A DNA stretch of 50,522 nucleotides from Oscillospiraceae bacterium (GTDB lineage: Bacteria > Bacillota > Clostridia > Oscillospirales > CAG-272), in contig SVSK01000009.1 in NCBI GenBank assembly GCA_015064345.1, forward strand, positions 1 to 50,522. Reading direction: 5' to 3'. The notes below the pieces were generated by a model that had not been told where the DNA came from, did not search any database, and worked only from the letters and a program-made list of their open reading frames with translations. Within the stretch, counting starts at the first letter, position 1. The number at the start of each line of letters is the position of its first letter. Positions 8,124 to 17,043 of the stretch are shown here, in pieces. Made by a program: the position numbers and the translations under genes.

Positions 8124-9080
8124 TTATTTTTCTCCGTGTGGGAGATTATTTGTCATGAAATTGAATACGTTGCCGTAGTAGATACGGGATATCTCTTCGT
8201 CCGTCAGCTCGTTTGTTTTGAGCATGGGGGCTATTTTCGGCAGCTTTGATATATCGGAGAGGTCACCCGGCGGCATGGTTCCGTCATAGTCGCAACCGAA
8301 TCCAACTCCGTCCCGGTGTAGTGAGCGGTACTGCAGAATATGCCGCAGAACATCGTTTGATGAGGACTTGTCATGCGCATCGGTGAGATGAGGGGGACAA
8401 AGACTTATTCCCGCAACACCTCCGAGCTTTGTGAGACGTATGTAACGCTCGTTTGTGAGATTTCTCGTATGAGCGCGCTCTGTGTAGGAGTTCATGTGAG
8501 TTGCAACGGGAGAGACTCCCATCTCTTCGCAAATATCCATGATCTCATCCGTTGACTTGAATGATGCGTGAGAGATGTCGGGGATGATACCCACTGCCAC
8601 CATCTCGCGCACAGCCGCTTTTCCGAATTCTGTGAGTCCGTCGTCCGTATCGTGTGAACCGCCGATGCAGGTTGAACCGCCCCAAAGGAGAGTTGCAACA
8701 CGGATACCGAGATCGTACAGTTCCGCTACTCTCTCGAGTTTTCCGCTGAGTATTCTTGAGTCCTCAACGGCGAGAATTACCGCGAACTTTTCTTCTGACT
8801 TGTCAAATTCTGCAAGTTCTTCTGTAGTTTTTATGATCTGTACGCCGTATTTTGCGCATTGCTTTTTGAAGTTGTCAAGTGCGGCGAGGAATACCTCCCA
8901 GCCTTCTTCGTCAGAGTGCTCGGGGTAGGTGAAAAACGCCGCAAGCTGGATGTATTTTTCAAACACATCAGCCTTTTTCAGCGATATCTGCAGATCATTG
9001 TCGTAAAAGTCAGTACCTATGCGGTAAAGCTGGATCGCAGTATCGCAATGCATGTCAAAGAGTCTGAGTCCTTTGCTCAT
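8124..9080 (-). CDS. Membrane-dipeptidase family (M19) peptidase
   Basis: About 318 residues with the renal dipeptidase zinc ligands: DMHCD near the N-terminus, Glu in AVEDSR (about 106), DISHAS (His about 171), ATHMNSYTERAHTRNLTNE, and GFGCDYDG near the end. The family cleaves dipeptides, including some with D-residues; no signal peptide is present, so it is likely cytoplasmic. The longest frame starts with TTG at 9086; I prefer the ATG at 9080, which stands about 10 nt after GGAG. It lies 12 nt after yraN and 32 nt before thrC in the same run. Confidence 0.92.
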   Translation of the reverse strand: MSKGLRLFDMHCDTAIQLYRIGTDFYDNDLQISLKKADVFEKYIQLAAFFTYPEHSDEEGWEVFLAALDNFKKQCAKYGVQIIKTTEELAEFDKSEEKFAVILAVEDSRILSGKLERVAELYDLGIRVATLLWGGSTCIGGSHDTDDGLTEFGKAAVREMVAVGIIPDISHASFKSTDEIMDICEEMGVSPVATHMNSYTERAHTRNLTNERYIRLTKLGGVAGISLCPPHLTDAHDKSSSNDVLRHILQYRSLHRDGVGFGCDYDGTMPPGDLSDISKLPKIAPMLKTNELTDEEISRIYYGNVFNFMTNNLPHGEK

Positions 9081-9098
9081 AGTCAAATTTCTCCGTGC

Positions 9099-9527
9099 TC
9101 AGTTGTAATTGTCGTATTTGTATTTGTCTCTCGAGAACTTGCCGCTTTTTCTGACGGTATTCTCATAGTGGCGTATGTCAAGCACCTTGTACTCTTCGGT
9201 AAACGGAGAGACATACACCTCAATAATGTCAATTCGCGGAATCTTATCAGAACTGTTTTTCTTGATATACTCTTCAGCGGCAGAGATGAGATTTTGCTTC
9301 TTCTTTGCATCAACCGCCGTGGCAGGAGTGCCGAACATCGTATTTGAGTCGGGTGCTTGCCGTCTTGTCTTGACTTCCGCGAACACGATGCATTTTTCGT
9401 TTTCTGCTATTATGTCAATCTCGCGGTGGCCGACAAACACGTTCCTCCCCAGTATATGATACCCTTGGGAAACAAGGTACTCAGATGCGCTGTCTTCTCC
9501 GAGTTTTCCAAATTCGCGAGTGTTCAT
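9099..9527 (-). CDS. YraN / UPF0102 family nuclease-like protein
   Basis: 142 residues. The fold marker is the restriction-endonuclease-like motif GHREIDIIAEN followed by IVFAEVKTR (Asp, Glu-x-Lys), the hallmark of UPF0102. The family sits next to rnhB in many bacteria, as it does here, and is presumed to act on DNA or RNA structures, but its substrate is not settled. The ATG overlaps the rnhB stop by 4 nt (ATGA), indicating coupled translation. Confidence 0.93.
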   Translation of the reverse strand: MNTREFGKLGEDSASEYLVSQGYHILGRNVFVGHREIDIIAENEKCIVFAEVKTRRQAPDSNTMFGTPATAVDAKKKQNLISAAEEYIKKNSSDKIPRIDIIEVYVSPFTEEYKVLDIRHYENTVRKSGKFSRDKYKYDNYN

Positions 9528-10186
9528 TTCAACTCATTTTCCTTTGCACGCTTCTTTTGAAGAGCCGCTTCCAGCTTTTCCTTGTCCCTCTCCAGGAACG
9601 AAAGGAATGATCTGCGGTGTATGGGACTGGGGCCATGCTCATAAACTGCAAGCTTGTGGTCGGGGGTAGGGTATCCCTTGTGCTTTGCAATGCCGTAGAG
9701 AGGATATTCTTCTGCCAGCTTTTCCATAAGTCGGTCCCGGTGCACCTTTGCGAGAACTGATGCCGCCGCGATAGACTGGGAGATTGAGTCGCCCTTAACA
9801 ACGGTGAACGAGGGCACACCAAAGTCAGCCTGCTGGTTTCCGTCGATGAGCACTACTGCAGGGGGGAGAGTTTCTCTTACCTTTGCTACAGCTCGCTGCA
9901 TTGCTGTGAGAGATGCACGAAGGATGTTCAGCTCATCTATCTCCTCGGGGGAGACTTCAATTATAGCGTAAGAGAGTGCCTGCTCTTTAATAATGTCGAA
10001 GAGCTTCTCACGCTTTTTCTCTGTGAGTTTTTTTGAGTCGTCCAGACCTTCGATCACGCAACCGTCGGGAAGAATTACCGCTGCAGCAACAACGGGACCT
10101 GCAAGAGGGCCGCGACCTGCCTCGTCTGTTCCGCAAACGTAACCGTAGGAACTGTAATATTCTCTGTCAAAATTGTAATCAAGCAT
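9524..10186 (-). CDS. rnhB: Ribonuclease HII
   Basis: 220 residues from the ATG at 10186. The signature GTDEAGRGPLAGPVVAAAV holds the first catalytic Asp and Glu; LIDGNQ and ASVLAKVHRD carry later conserved acidic sites. The enzyme cuts the RNA strand of RNA/DNA hybrids and removes misincorporated ribonucleotides. A longer frame reaches 10282, but the extra 32 residues are basic and lie wholly inside the upstream GTPase gene; the ATG at 10186 has AAAGGA 8 nt upstream and overlaps the rbgA stop by 8 nt. The 3' end overlaps yraN by 4 nt. Confidence 0.96.
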   Translation of the reverse strand: MLDYNFDREYYSSYGYVCGTDEAGRGPLAGPVVAAAVILPDGCVIEGLDDSKKLTEKKREKLFDIIKEQALSYAIIEVSPEEIDELNILRASLTAMQRAVAKVRETLPPAVVLIDGNQQADFGVPSFTVVKGDSISQSIAAASVLAKVHRDRLMEKLAEEYPLYGIAKHKGYPTPDHKLAVYEHGPSPIHRRSFLSFLERDKEKLEAALQKKRAKENELK

Positions 10187-11093
10187 TGGAATTGTCCTTT
10201 GCTGTATTTTCGGTTTTTTCTTTCTTTTCGGGGAGAGTGTCAAGTGTGATTCTGCCGATCTTTGCTTCTCTGAACTCGTCAAGCACTATATCAGCCGCAC
10301 GTTCTGTGTTCAGTTCACCGCCGGAAATGAGGAATCCGCGCTTCTTTGCAACAGCGCAGAGAAGATCATACGGTGTTGCATCGGTGAGAGATGCCTTGTC
10401 CAGCTTGTATCTTGTACAGAACATGTCGGGAACTGTCTCGTAAAGTCTTGCGCAGAGCTTGGATGCAAGATCCTCTGTGTCAAGGATAGCATCACGTATC
10501 GCGCCTGTGAAGGCAAGATTTTCTCCGATGATGTTGTCGTCGAATTTTGGCCAGAGAACACCGGGCATGTCAAGAAGTTCGATGCCGATATTCGTTGTGA
10601 CCCACTGGCGGTTGACTGTAACGCCGGGCCTGTCCTCAACCTTTGCTCGTTTTGCACCGCAGAGCTTGTTGACAAGTGAGGATTTGCCCACATTGGGGAT
10701 ACCTACGATCATGGCACGGATCTGTCTGCCGATCATGCCCTTTGCGGCATATCTCTCAAGCTTTTCCTTGAGTATCTCGCGGATAGCAGGTGAGATCATT
10801 TTGATCCCGTCGCCGGATACCGTGTCAATGGCAAGGCATTTGTGTCCGCTTTTTTGCGAATAATACTCAACCCAACGCTTTGTTGCGGCAGGATCGGCAA
10901 GAGCGGACTTTGTAAGAAGAACAAGGCGAGGCTTGTTCGCTGTAAGCTTATCTATTTCGGGGTTTTTTGAGCTTTTCGGGATGCGCGAATCAAGCAGCTC
11001 GATCACAATATCAACCTGTGAGAGGCTTTCCGTGATCATTCTGCGGGTTTTCGCCATATGTCCCGGGAACCACTGTATTGTTTGTGAAGGCAT
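10179..11093 (-). CDS. rbgA: RbgA (YlqF), ribosome biogenesis GTPase
   Basis: 304 residues with circularly permuted GTPase motifs: the G4-like element LLTKSALAD (59-67) comes before G1 GIPNVGKSS (131-139), and G3 is DMPG (175-178). The N-terminus, QWFPGHMAKTRR, is the mark of the YlqF/RbgA family. RbgA drives a late step of 50S assembly around ribosomal protein uL16. In Firmicutes it is often adjacent to lepB and rnhB, as it is here. The last residues are Lys/Glu-rich. Confidence 0.96.
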   Translation of the reverse strand: MPSQTIQWFPGHMAKTRRMITESLSQVDIVIELLDSRIPKSSKNPEIDKLTANKPRLVLLTKSALADPAATKRWVEYYSQKSGHKCLAIDTVSGDGIKMISPAIREILKEKLERYAAKGMIGRQIRAMIVGIPNVGKSSLVNKLCGAKRAKVEDRPGVTVNRQWVTTNIGIELLDMPGVLWPKFDDNIIGENLAFTGAIRDAILDTEDLASKLCARLYETVPDMFCTRYKLDKASLTDATPYDLLCAVAKKRGFLISGGELNTERAADIVLDEFREAKIGRITLDTLPEKKEKTENTAKDNSNA

Positions 11094-11119
11094 TTTTATG
11101 TCTCCGTTTCTGCTAATTA

Positions 11120-11725
11120 TCAGTTGCCGAATGGATTTTTGAATACTGTGAATCTGTCAAAGGGGAGCAGTCTGACGATAGCCTTGCCAACAATGCATCT
11201 CTCGTCAACCAAGCCGATGGCCTGAGAGCGGCTGTCGGCAGAGTTATTTCGGTTGTCGCCCATGACAAAAACCTGCCCTTCGCCGACAGTGATGGGAAGA
11301 CTGTACTCTGCTGTAATCGTTCCGTGAGTTATCTTGTTGGGAACGATGTATCTGTATGATTCTTCCACTTCTTTGCCGTCAACGTAAAGAGTCCACACAT
11401 CTTCGTTGCCGAAAACGATGTCAACGGTCTGACCCTCTGTGGCAATAACGCGCTTTACGATAGGATCGTCATACGGGTCGGCTTCGATATCGTGAACTAT
11501 GACGATGTCACCCGCTTTAGGCTCATAGAAAAGATCGGAGACCACAAGATATTCCCCTTCAGAGAGGGTCTGTTCCATGGACTCGCCCACTACAATATTC
11601 AGACGAACGACGAATGCAAACAGAAGCATTACTGCAACTGTCACAAGGCCGAGCATTTCAACAAGCTCTGATGCGCTTGTAAGTATGCCTGTCCGCTTTT
11701 TTTCTGTCGCTTTGCTTTTATTCAT
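11120..11725 (-). CDS. lepB: Signal peptidase I
   Basis: 201 residues, the short Gram-positive type. One membrane anchor lies at about residues 22-44. The catalytic serine is Ser49 in VGESMEQTL, the general base Lys91 in KRVIATEGQ, and the box VMGDNRNNSADSR completes the S26 family pattern. The catalytic domain faces outward and removes signal peptides from exported proteins. It lies 15 nt downstream of apgM and 26 nt upstream of rbgA. Confidence 0.97.
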   Translation of the reverse strand: MNKSKATEKKRTGILTSASELVEMLGLVTVAVMLLFAFVVRLNIVVGESMEQTLSEGEYLVVSDLFYEPKAGDIVIVHDIEADPYDDPIVKRVIATEGQTVDIVFGNEDVWTLYVDGKEVEESYRYIVPNKITHGTITAEYSLPITVGEGQVFVMGDNRNNSADSRSQAIGLVDERCIVGKAIVRLLPFDRFTVFKNPFGN

Positions 11726-11740
11726 ATTCTTCCTCGCTTT

Positions 11741-12949
11741 TTATTTGATAAGGTGAGTCAGAAGGGTACTGCCGTCGCTGATGTATGTGCCTGTTTTGCC
11801 GCACTCGGCTTCTGTGTAAGTCTTCACACCGTCCTGCTCGTTTGCCGGGTCGTAAATGAAGAAAGGTACAGGCTCCATTGAGTGAGTGCGGATCTCAATA
11901 GGTGTGGGATGATCGGGGAGAACCATGATCTTGTAGTCCTCACCGCAAATTTTAAGATATTCGTAAACAGGGGAGAGGATATATTTGTCGATCAGCTCGA
12001 TAGAAGATGTCTTTTCCTCTGCGTTACCCTGATGACCGCATTCGTCGGGGGCTTCAACGTGAATGTACACGAGATCGTGATCGCGGAACGCTTCAATGGC
12101 CGCATCTGCCTTGCCGCGATAGTTGGTGTTATAGTTGCCCGTAGCACCGGGAACGTTTACAACATCACAACCCGCGCAGATGCCGATGCCCTTGATAAGG
12201 TCAACAGCGGAAATAACGGTTGTGTCAACACCCCATTTTTCCTTGAAGTTGGGGAGTGCGGGTTTTCTTCCGGGACTCCACAGCCAAGGAGAGTTTGCGG
12301 GACGAAGACCACGCGCGCGTCTTGCCTCGTTGATGGGATGCTTGTCGAGAACCTTTGCACCCTCTTCCATGAAGCGGAGGAATTCTTCGCCGCCCTCTGC
12401 GGTAGGGAGATATTCACCGATAACTCTGCCAAGTATGTCATGAGGACGCATGAAATTGAACTTGTCGTTTGCTCCGTCCCAGATGAGACAGTGGCGATAG
12501 CTGACACCTGTGTAGAGGTGGCGTTCGTCCATGGGCAGGGCTTCGTTCAGCGCCTTTACAAGCTCGTCGGCTTCTTCTGTTGTGATATCTCCGGAACTGT
12601 GATCGATCATTGTTCTTGTGGCATAATCTTCACTTGCATCTCCGGAGAGAGTTACGATATTACAACGGAGTGCTGTGTCTGTGGGGCTCATTGTCAGTCC
12701 CATGCTCATCGCCTCGAGAGGGGAACGACCCTTGGAGTAAGTTTTGGGATCGTAAGACAGTATTGCAAGGTTGGCTGTATCACTTTCGGGAACCATTCCC
12801 TCGGGTACGTTGGAGACTGTTCCGCAGAAGGCTTTCGCAGCGAGCATGTCCATTGTGGGCTTGTTAGCTGCTTCCATTGGTGTGCGGTTGTCGAGTGCGG
12901 GATGAGGTCTGTCTGCCATTCCGTCGGGGATGAGAATAAGGTATTTCAT
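11741..12949 (-). CDS. ApgM-type phosphoglycerate mutase; candidate homoserine kinase
   Basis: 402 residues of the alkaline-phosphatase-superfamily, archaeal-type cofactor-independent mutase. Metal and nucleophile sites are visible: LIPDGMADRP (Asp9), PESDTAN (Ser56), and DHPTP with a later RTHS near the C-terminus. Bacterial members of this subfamily carry the TIGR02535-type name 'proposed homoserine kinase', given because they accompany threonine genes in genomes without thrB. Here the gene heads the run that includes thrC. I therefore favour phosphorylation of homoserine, but a phosphoglycerate mutase role cannot be excluded from sequence. Confidence 0.85.
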   Translation of the reverse strand: MKYLILIPDGMADRPHPALDNRTPMEAANKPTMDMLAAKAFCGTVSNVPEGMVPESDTANLAILSYDPKTYSKGRSPLEAMSMGLTMSPTDTALRCNIVTLSGDASEDYATRTMIDHSSGDITTEEADELVKALNEALPMDERHLYTGVSYRHCLIWDGANDKFNFMRPHDILGRVIGEYLPTAEGGEEFLRFMEEGAKVLDKHPINEARRARGLRPANSPWLWSPGRKPALPNFKEKWGVDTTVISAVDLIKGIGICAGCDVVNVPGATGNYNTNYRGKADAAIEAFRDHDLVYIHVEAPDECGHQGNAEEKTSSIELIDKYILSPVYEYLKICGEDYKIMVLPDHPTPIEIRTHSMEPVPFFIYDPANEQDGVKTYTEAECGKTGTYISDGSTLLTHLIK

Positions 12950-13027
12950 AAGCTTTGCCTTTCGGGTTAGATCATTTGTGAAAATATATAAAAATGAAAA
13001 TATTATTTCGAGTTTACCATACTGTAT

Positions 13028-13056
13028 ATTATAACATAAATCGGCTGAGCATACAA
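13028..13056 (-). promoter_or_regulatory. Promoter of the apgM-lepB-rbgA-rnhB-yraN-M19-thrC-MPE run
   Basis: TATAAT (13033-13028) with the extended TGt element and TTGTAT (13056-13051) 17 nt away. A perfect -10 with a weak -35. Confidence 0.6.
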
Positions 13057-13237
13057 TGGGAAAAACAAAATATTACCTTAAATATAGTATAAAAATAAAC
13101 TGCGATACACCGCGCTAAAACGGAAAAATGCACAATTTTGCTTTGTCTTCTTCCATTTCTGTCATCACGCACATAAAAAGCACAAGTAAGGGGAGCAAAT
13201 TTGTTTTAATTTTTGACAATTATTTTTCAGAAAACTA

Positions 13238-13266
13238 TTGCATTTTGGAAAGAAAAGTGATAAAAT
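13238..13266 (+). promoter_or_regulatory. Probable rpsT promoter
   Basis: TTGCAT (13238-13243), 17 nt, TAAAAT (13261-13266). Confidence 0.5.
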
Positions 13267-13363
13267 TACATACTGTATGATACTGTCTCCGATCGTACCC
13301 TCTCAGGCGTGACGGGACTCAGCTCGGCAATAAAGCCGTATAAAAATTGAAGGGAGAAATAAA

Positions 13364-13627
13364 ATGCCTAATATTAAGTCTGCAAAGAAGCGTGTTAAGG
13401 TTATCTCTGTGAAGACACTTCAGAACAAGATGTTCAAGACACAGCTCAAGTCCACAATCAAGAAGTTCTACGCTGCTGTTGAAGCAGGTAACAAGGATGA
13501 AGCTAAGGTTGCTTACACAGCTGCTGTTAAGAAGGTTGACCAGGCTGTTGCAAAGAACATTCTTCACAAGAACAACGCTGCTCACAAGAAGAGCCAGTTC
13601 ACACTCGCTCTCAACAAGATGGCGTAA
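13364..13627 (+). CDS. rpsT: 30S ribosomal protein S20
   Basis: 87 residues, very rich in Lys and Ala, starting MPNIKSAKKRVKVI as bacterial bS20 proteins do. It binds 16S rRNA in the body of the small subunit. AAGGGAG stands 7 nt before the ATG. Codon use is strongly biased, as in highly expressed genes. It is monocistronic, ended by a strong hairpin, and converges with mreB. Confidence 0.97.
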   Translation: MPNIKSAKKRVKVISVKTLQNKMFKTQLKSTIKKFYAAVEAGNKDEAKVAYTAAVKKVDQAVAKNILHKNNAAHKKSQFTLALNKMA

Positions 13628-13644
13628 GTCAAACAAAAAACAAG

Positions 13645-13686
13645 TCTCTCCTGTCATTGCTCCGATGGGAGAGATTTTTATTTTTT
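13645..13686 (+). terminator. Terminator of rpsT
   Basis: TCTCTCC (13645-13651) pairs with GGAGAGA (13668-13674), followed by TTTTTATTTTTT. Confidence 0.85.
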
Positions 13687-13691
13687 GAATA

Positions 13692-13731
13692 CAAAAAAGC
13701 GACAGAGGAATTTCCTTTGCCGCTTGTTTTT
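13692..13731 (-). terminator. Terminator of mreB, possibly bidirectional
   Basis: A long stem, AAGCGACAGAGGAA with TTCCTTTGCCGCTT (13697-13725, small mismatches), has A-runs on one side and T-runs on the other, directly after the mreB stop. Confidence 0.8.
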
Positions 13732-14754
13732 TTAGAGTCGTCTTTCCTTTTGACGGGAGATATTGATTGATCCCTCGGGAATGACAGAGAGGTTGTCAAG
13801 GCTCTTGCCCGTGCCGATTGCTACACACGAAACAGCCTTGTCGGCGATTCTTGTGCGGATTCCCGTCGCGTATGAGATGAGTCTGTCAAGACCGTAGAGC
13901 AAGCTACCGCCACCGGTCATTACGATGCCGTTTGTGATGATGTCACCGATAAGCTCCGGAGGAGTGCGTTCTACAACGGAACATACAGCCTCAATAACCG
14001 CGGTAATCGGCTCTTCAAGAGCATCGGGCATTTCCTCGGAGGAGATACGTATCTCACGGGGAAGTCCTTGAATGAGACATCTGCCCTTTACTACCATTTC
14101 TTTTGGCTCGCGTCTGGGCCAAACAGAGCCGATCTTGATCTTGATCTGCTCAGCAGTGCGCTCACCTATGAGAACGTTATGCTTTCTGCGAACGTATCTG
14201 ATGATCGCTTCGTCAAATTTGTCACCCGCAACCTTGATTGATTCGGAAACAACTACGCCGCCGAGGGAGAGAACTGCTACGTCAGTTGTACCACCGCCGA
14301 TGTCAACGATCATGTGGCCGTTGGGAGCTGAAATGTCAATTCCCGCACCGATTGCAGCCGCTACAGGCTCTTCGATGAGGTATGTACGTCTTGCGCCCGC
14401 CTGAGTTGCCGCGTCGATTACAGCACGTTCTTCAACCTCGGTTATGCCGGATGGTACGCAGATGATTACACGGGGCTTGAATATCATTGTACCGCATGCT
14501 TTCTTGATGAAATGCTGTATCATGCGGAGGGTGACTTCATATTGGCTGATTACACCGTCGCGGAGAGGTCTGATTGCGGTGATGTTTCCGGGAGTACGGC
14601 CGAGCATGAGCTGTGCTTCACGTCCGACTTTTAATATTCTATCGGTGTTTTTATCAATAGCAACAACGGAAGGCTCTTTCATTACGATGCCCTTGCCCTT
14701 GACATACACAAGCACAGTTGCTGTGCCAAGGTCGATGCCTATGTCCTTGCCCAT
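13732..14754 (-). CDS. mreB: Rod shape-determining protein MreB/Mbl
   Basis: 340 residues of the actin-like fold. DIGIDLGTATVLVY is the first phosphate-binding loop and IVDIGGGTTDVAVL the second; EEPVAAAIGAG and TGGGSLLYGLD are also family marks. It forms membrane-associated filaments that guide cell-wall synthesis, so the host should be rod-shaped. The long frame reaches 14817, but the ATG at 14754 is preceded by AGAGGTGAT and is where family members begin. mreC/mreD are not adjacent, so this may be a second copy such as Mbl. Confidence 0.95.
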   Translation of the reverse strand: MGKDIGIDLGTATVLVYVKGKGIVMKEPSVVAIDKNTDRILKVGREAQLMLGRTPGNITAIRPLRDGVISQYEVTLRMIQHFIKKACGTMIFKPRVIICVPSGITEVEERAVIDAATQAGARRTYLIEEPVAAAIGAGIDISAPNGHMIVDIGGGTTDVAVLSLGGVVVSESIKVAGDKFDEAIIRYVRRKHNVLIGERTAEQIKIKIGSVWPRREPKEMVVKGRCLIQGLPREIRISSEEMPDALEEPITAVIEAVCSVVERTPPELIGDIITNGIVMTGGGSLLYGLDRLISYATGIRTRIADKAVSCVAIGTGKSLDNLSVIPEGSINISRQKERRL

Positions 14755-14828
14755 ATAAAAATCACCTCTTTCTGTCGTTTTTCCTTTTGTTTTTACACTT
14801 TTTGACTGTAAAGACAAATTTACATTTT

Positions 14829-14857
14829 ATTATACAACAAAAACACGCTATTTGCAA
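14829..14857 (-). promoter_or_regulatory. mreB promoter
   Basis: TTGCAA (14857-14852), 17 nt, TATAAT (14834-14829) on the minus strand. Confidence 0.6.
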
Positions 14858-14911
14858 TGAAGAAAAATGAATTAATTTGTTAGATTTTTGTGTACACCCA
14901 CGGTATTTTTT

Positions 14912-14944
14912 GGAAAACAAAAACCCGATAGTCATCCTACCGGG
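14912..14944 (-). terminator. Terminator of the pot operon
   Basis: An 8-bp stem including one G-U pair (14924-14931 with 14937-14944), followed on the minus strand by TTTTTGTTTT. Confidence 0.8.
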
Positions 14945-14953
14945 CTTGTTTTG

Positions 14954-16207
14954 TTATTTTGAATACTTGTTGAAGTAATACTGTCTGCGTTTCTTTACAG
15001 CGATGTTGTAAACGAGAAGTGCCAGACCGAATGCAATAATCACACCGCAGATGACGTATATCGCAACGCCGATGGTGCTCTCGATCTTGAGATCCTCCCA
15101 AAGGCTGTTCATGAGCATTCTTGTCTCATCTGAAAGGTCATGATAAAACTCCATTTTGGACATATCAAAGTCGTAAAGGATGCTGATTGCGTCGGGATGT
15201 ACTTCTGCCATGTCTTCCATGTATGTCTCATTCTCGTATACGAGCGAGTTGGGGGAAGCGTAGCAGATATATTCCGCATTGGCTATTGCGATCTCCTCGG
15301 ACAGCATGAAGTTGATGTATTCAAGTGCAAGTTCATAATTCTGTGTACTTGCAGGGATGCACATAGCGTCAACGAACATGTTTGTGCCTTCCTCGGGATG
15401 GAAGAAAGCAAGACGCTCGTTGTCTGCGTACATCGTGAAGAAGTCGCCGGCATAGTAAGGAGCAATTGCCGCACTGCCGCCCTTCATCTTGTTGAACACT
15501 TCGTCCATTACGTAACCCTGAACTACATTCTTTTGCTCAAGCAGCAGCCCGAGTGCTTCTTCCCACTCAGCAGGGTCATCAGAGTTTACGCTGTATCCGA
15601 GATAATACTGTGCTGTTCCGAACGCATCTCGGGAGTTGTTGAACTGTAGGATGTTGCCCTTGTGGTTTTCATCCCAAAGAAGAGCCCAGCTTCCGAATGT
15701 TTCTTCGTCTTCGGATACCATGTCAGTATTGTAGATGATACCCACGGTACCGTAAGTGTAGGGGACCGACCAGATCTCGTTTTCGTCGTGGTAAAGACCC
15801 TTGAAGTCGTCGGAGATGTACTGATAGTTGGGAATAGTCTCATTAGGGTTGACCTCTTTGAGCAATCCCTCTGCGGCAAGACGAGCTATCATGTAATCAG
15901 AGGGAATAACAACGTCATAGCTTACAGCACCGCTTGAGAGCTTTGCGTAAAGGTCCTCGTTGCTGGAGAATGTGGAGTAGTTAACCTTAACATTCATGCC
16001 CAGCACTTCTTTGCAGTACTTTTCGAATTCCGCGTTGGAGTCGATAGTGCCCTCGCTACCGTCGGAGATGTATTCACCCCAGTTGTAAACGTACAGGGTA
16101 GTGGTACCGCCCGTGCTTTCTCCGCCGTCCTTGCTACAGGAAACGGATACGAGCATTAATGAGGCGAGTGTGAAAAGTGTGAGGATAACGGAAATTATCT
16201 TTTTCAT
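14954..16207 (-). CDS. potD: PotD-like spermidine/putrescine-binding lipoprotein with an added C-terminal membrane segment
   Basis: 417 residues. An N-terminal signal with lipobox LVSVSC is followed by the PotD-type binding protein (LYVYNWGEYI at the start of the mature domain, then DVVIPSDYMI and WSVPYTYGTVGIIYN). It captures polyamines outside the cell and hands them to PotBC. Unusually, the C-terminus adds a strongly hydrophobic segment (about residues 380-400) followed by KKRRQ, predicting a second anchor. Ordinary PotD proteins end after the binding domain. It is last in the operon, its ATG overlapping the potC stop by 4 nt, with AGGAGGTG just upstream. Confidence 0.94.
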   Translation of the reverse strand: MKKIISVILTLFTLASLMLVSVSCSKDGGESTGGTTTLYVYNWGEYISDGSEGTIDSNAEFEKYCKEVLGMNVKVNYSTFSSNEDLYAKLSSGAVSYDVVIPSDYMIARLAAEGLLKEVNPNETIPNYQYISDDFKGLYHDENEIWSVPYTYGTVGIIYNTDMVSEDEETFGSWALLWDENHKGNILQFNNSRDAFGTAQYYLGYSVNSDDPAEWEEALGLLLEQKNVVQGYVMDEVFNKMKGGSAAIAPYYAGDFFTMYADNERLAFFHPEEGTNMFVDAMCIPASTQNYELALEYINFMLSEEIAIANAEYICYASPNSLVYENETYMEDMAEVHPDAISILYDFDMSKMEFYHDLSDETRMLMNSLWEDLKIESTIGVAIYVICGVIIAFGLALLVYNIAVKKRRQYYFNKYSK

Positions 16208-17043
16208 GCCGCACCTCCTGCTTTTCTGCGTCTCTTCTTCGGCTGATCCGCCTTTTTCTGATCCTTTGCGCCTGCGAAGTTAACTCCAAGCAGGAGAAGA
16301 AGGATCACGAATACCAAGAGAGCGCAAAGTGCGTACATGCTGTATTTTACTTCGTGCGCAGTCTGGTTGTAAACGTAGAGGGGGAGTGTCTGGAAGTCGG
16401 GGGAGCTTACGAAATGGCTGATTACGAAGTCATCAAGTGACAGGGTAAAGCCAAGCATGAGACCGGAGATGATACCGGGTACTACAAGGGGAAGCTCCAC
16501 ACGGAAGAATGTCATTGTGGGTGTACAACCAAGGTCAAGCGCTGCCTCGGTGAGATGCTTGTCCATCTGCTGGAAGCGAGGAAGGACAGACAGGATCACA
16601 TATGGCAGGTTGAAGGTGGTGTGCGCGATGAGCATGGTAACGAATCCCAGCTTTTTCAGCGGAGAGAACGGTACTGCCATTGCCGCAACGAACAGAAGCA
16701 TCATTGATACACCTGTTACGATATCCGGATTCATCATGGGGATATTGGTAACCGACTTAAGTGTATTTTTGATATACTTTGAGCGCATACGGCTGATTGC
16801 AAATGCCGCGAGAGTGCCGATCACAGTTGCAAGCAGGGAAGAGGACACTGCAAGATACAGCGAATTCTTCAATGCGTCAAGTGCACGTGTGTCGCGGAAA
16901 AGCTCAACGTACCACTTGAAGGAAAATCCCGAGAAATGGTTGAGAGAGCCTGCCTCGTTGAATGAGAACAGGATAAGGACCAAAATCGGTGCATAAAGCA
17001 GGGCGAAAATGACCCACATATAGATCTTAGACAGAGTTTTCAT
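16204..17043 (-). CDS. potC: PotC, polyamine ABC transporter permease
   Basis: 279 residues with six predicted membrane helices and the permease EAA-loop region (EAALDLGCTPTMTFFRVELPLVVPGIISG). FSFNEAGSLNHFSGFSFKWY early in the protein is typical of PotC. It forms the membrane channel with PotB. Start and stop overlap potB and potD by 4 nt each. The C-terminus is a basic Lys/Arg-rich tail. Confidence 0.95.
   Translation of the reverse strand: MKTLSKIYMWVIFALLYAPILVLILFSFNEAGSLNHFSGFSFKWYVELFRDTRALDALKNSLYLAVSSSLLATVIGTLAAFAISRMRSKYIKNTLKSVTNIPMMNPDIVTGVSMMLLFVAAMAVPFSPLKKLGFVTMLIAHTTFNLPYVILSVLPRFQQMDKHLTEAALDLGCTPTMTFFRVELPLVVPGIISGLMLGFTLSLDDFVISHFVSSPDFQTLPLYVYNQTAHEVKYSMYALCALLVFVILLLLLGVNFAGAKDQKKADQPKKRRRKAGGAA

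Larger units (their letters stand above)
12950..13363. other. Divergent intergenic region between apgM-type gene and rpsT
   Basis: It holds a promoter for the apgM run (13028-13056) and one for rpsT (13238-13266), listed separately, and the rpsT leader of about 90 nt. TTGACA at 13213-13218 stands 17 nt before TATTGC, a weaker alternative rpsT promoter. The stretch 13060-13200 shows no gene, tRNA or clear hairpin to me. Confidence 0.6.
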
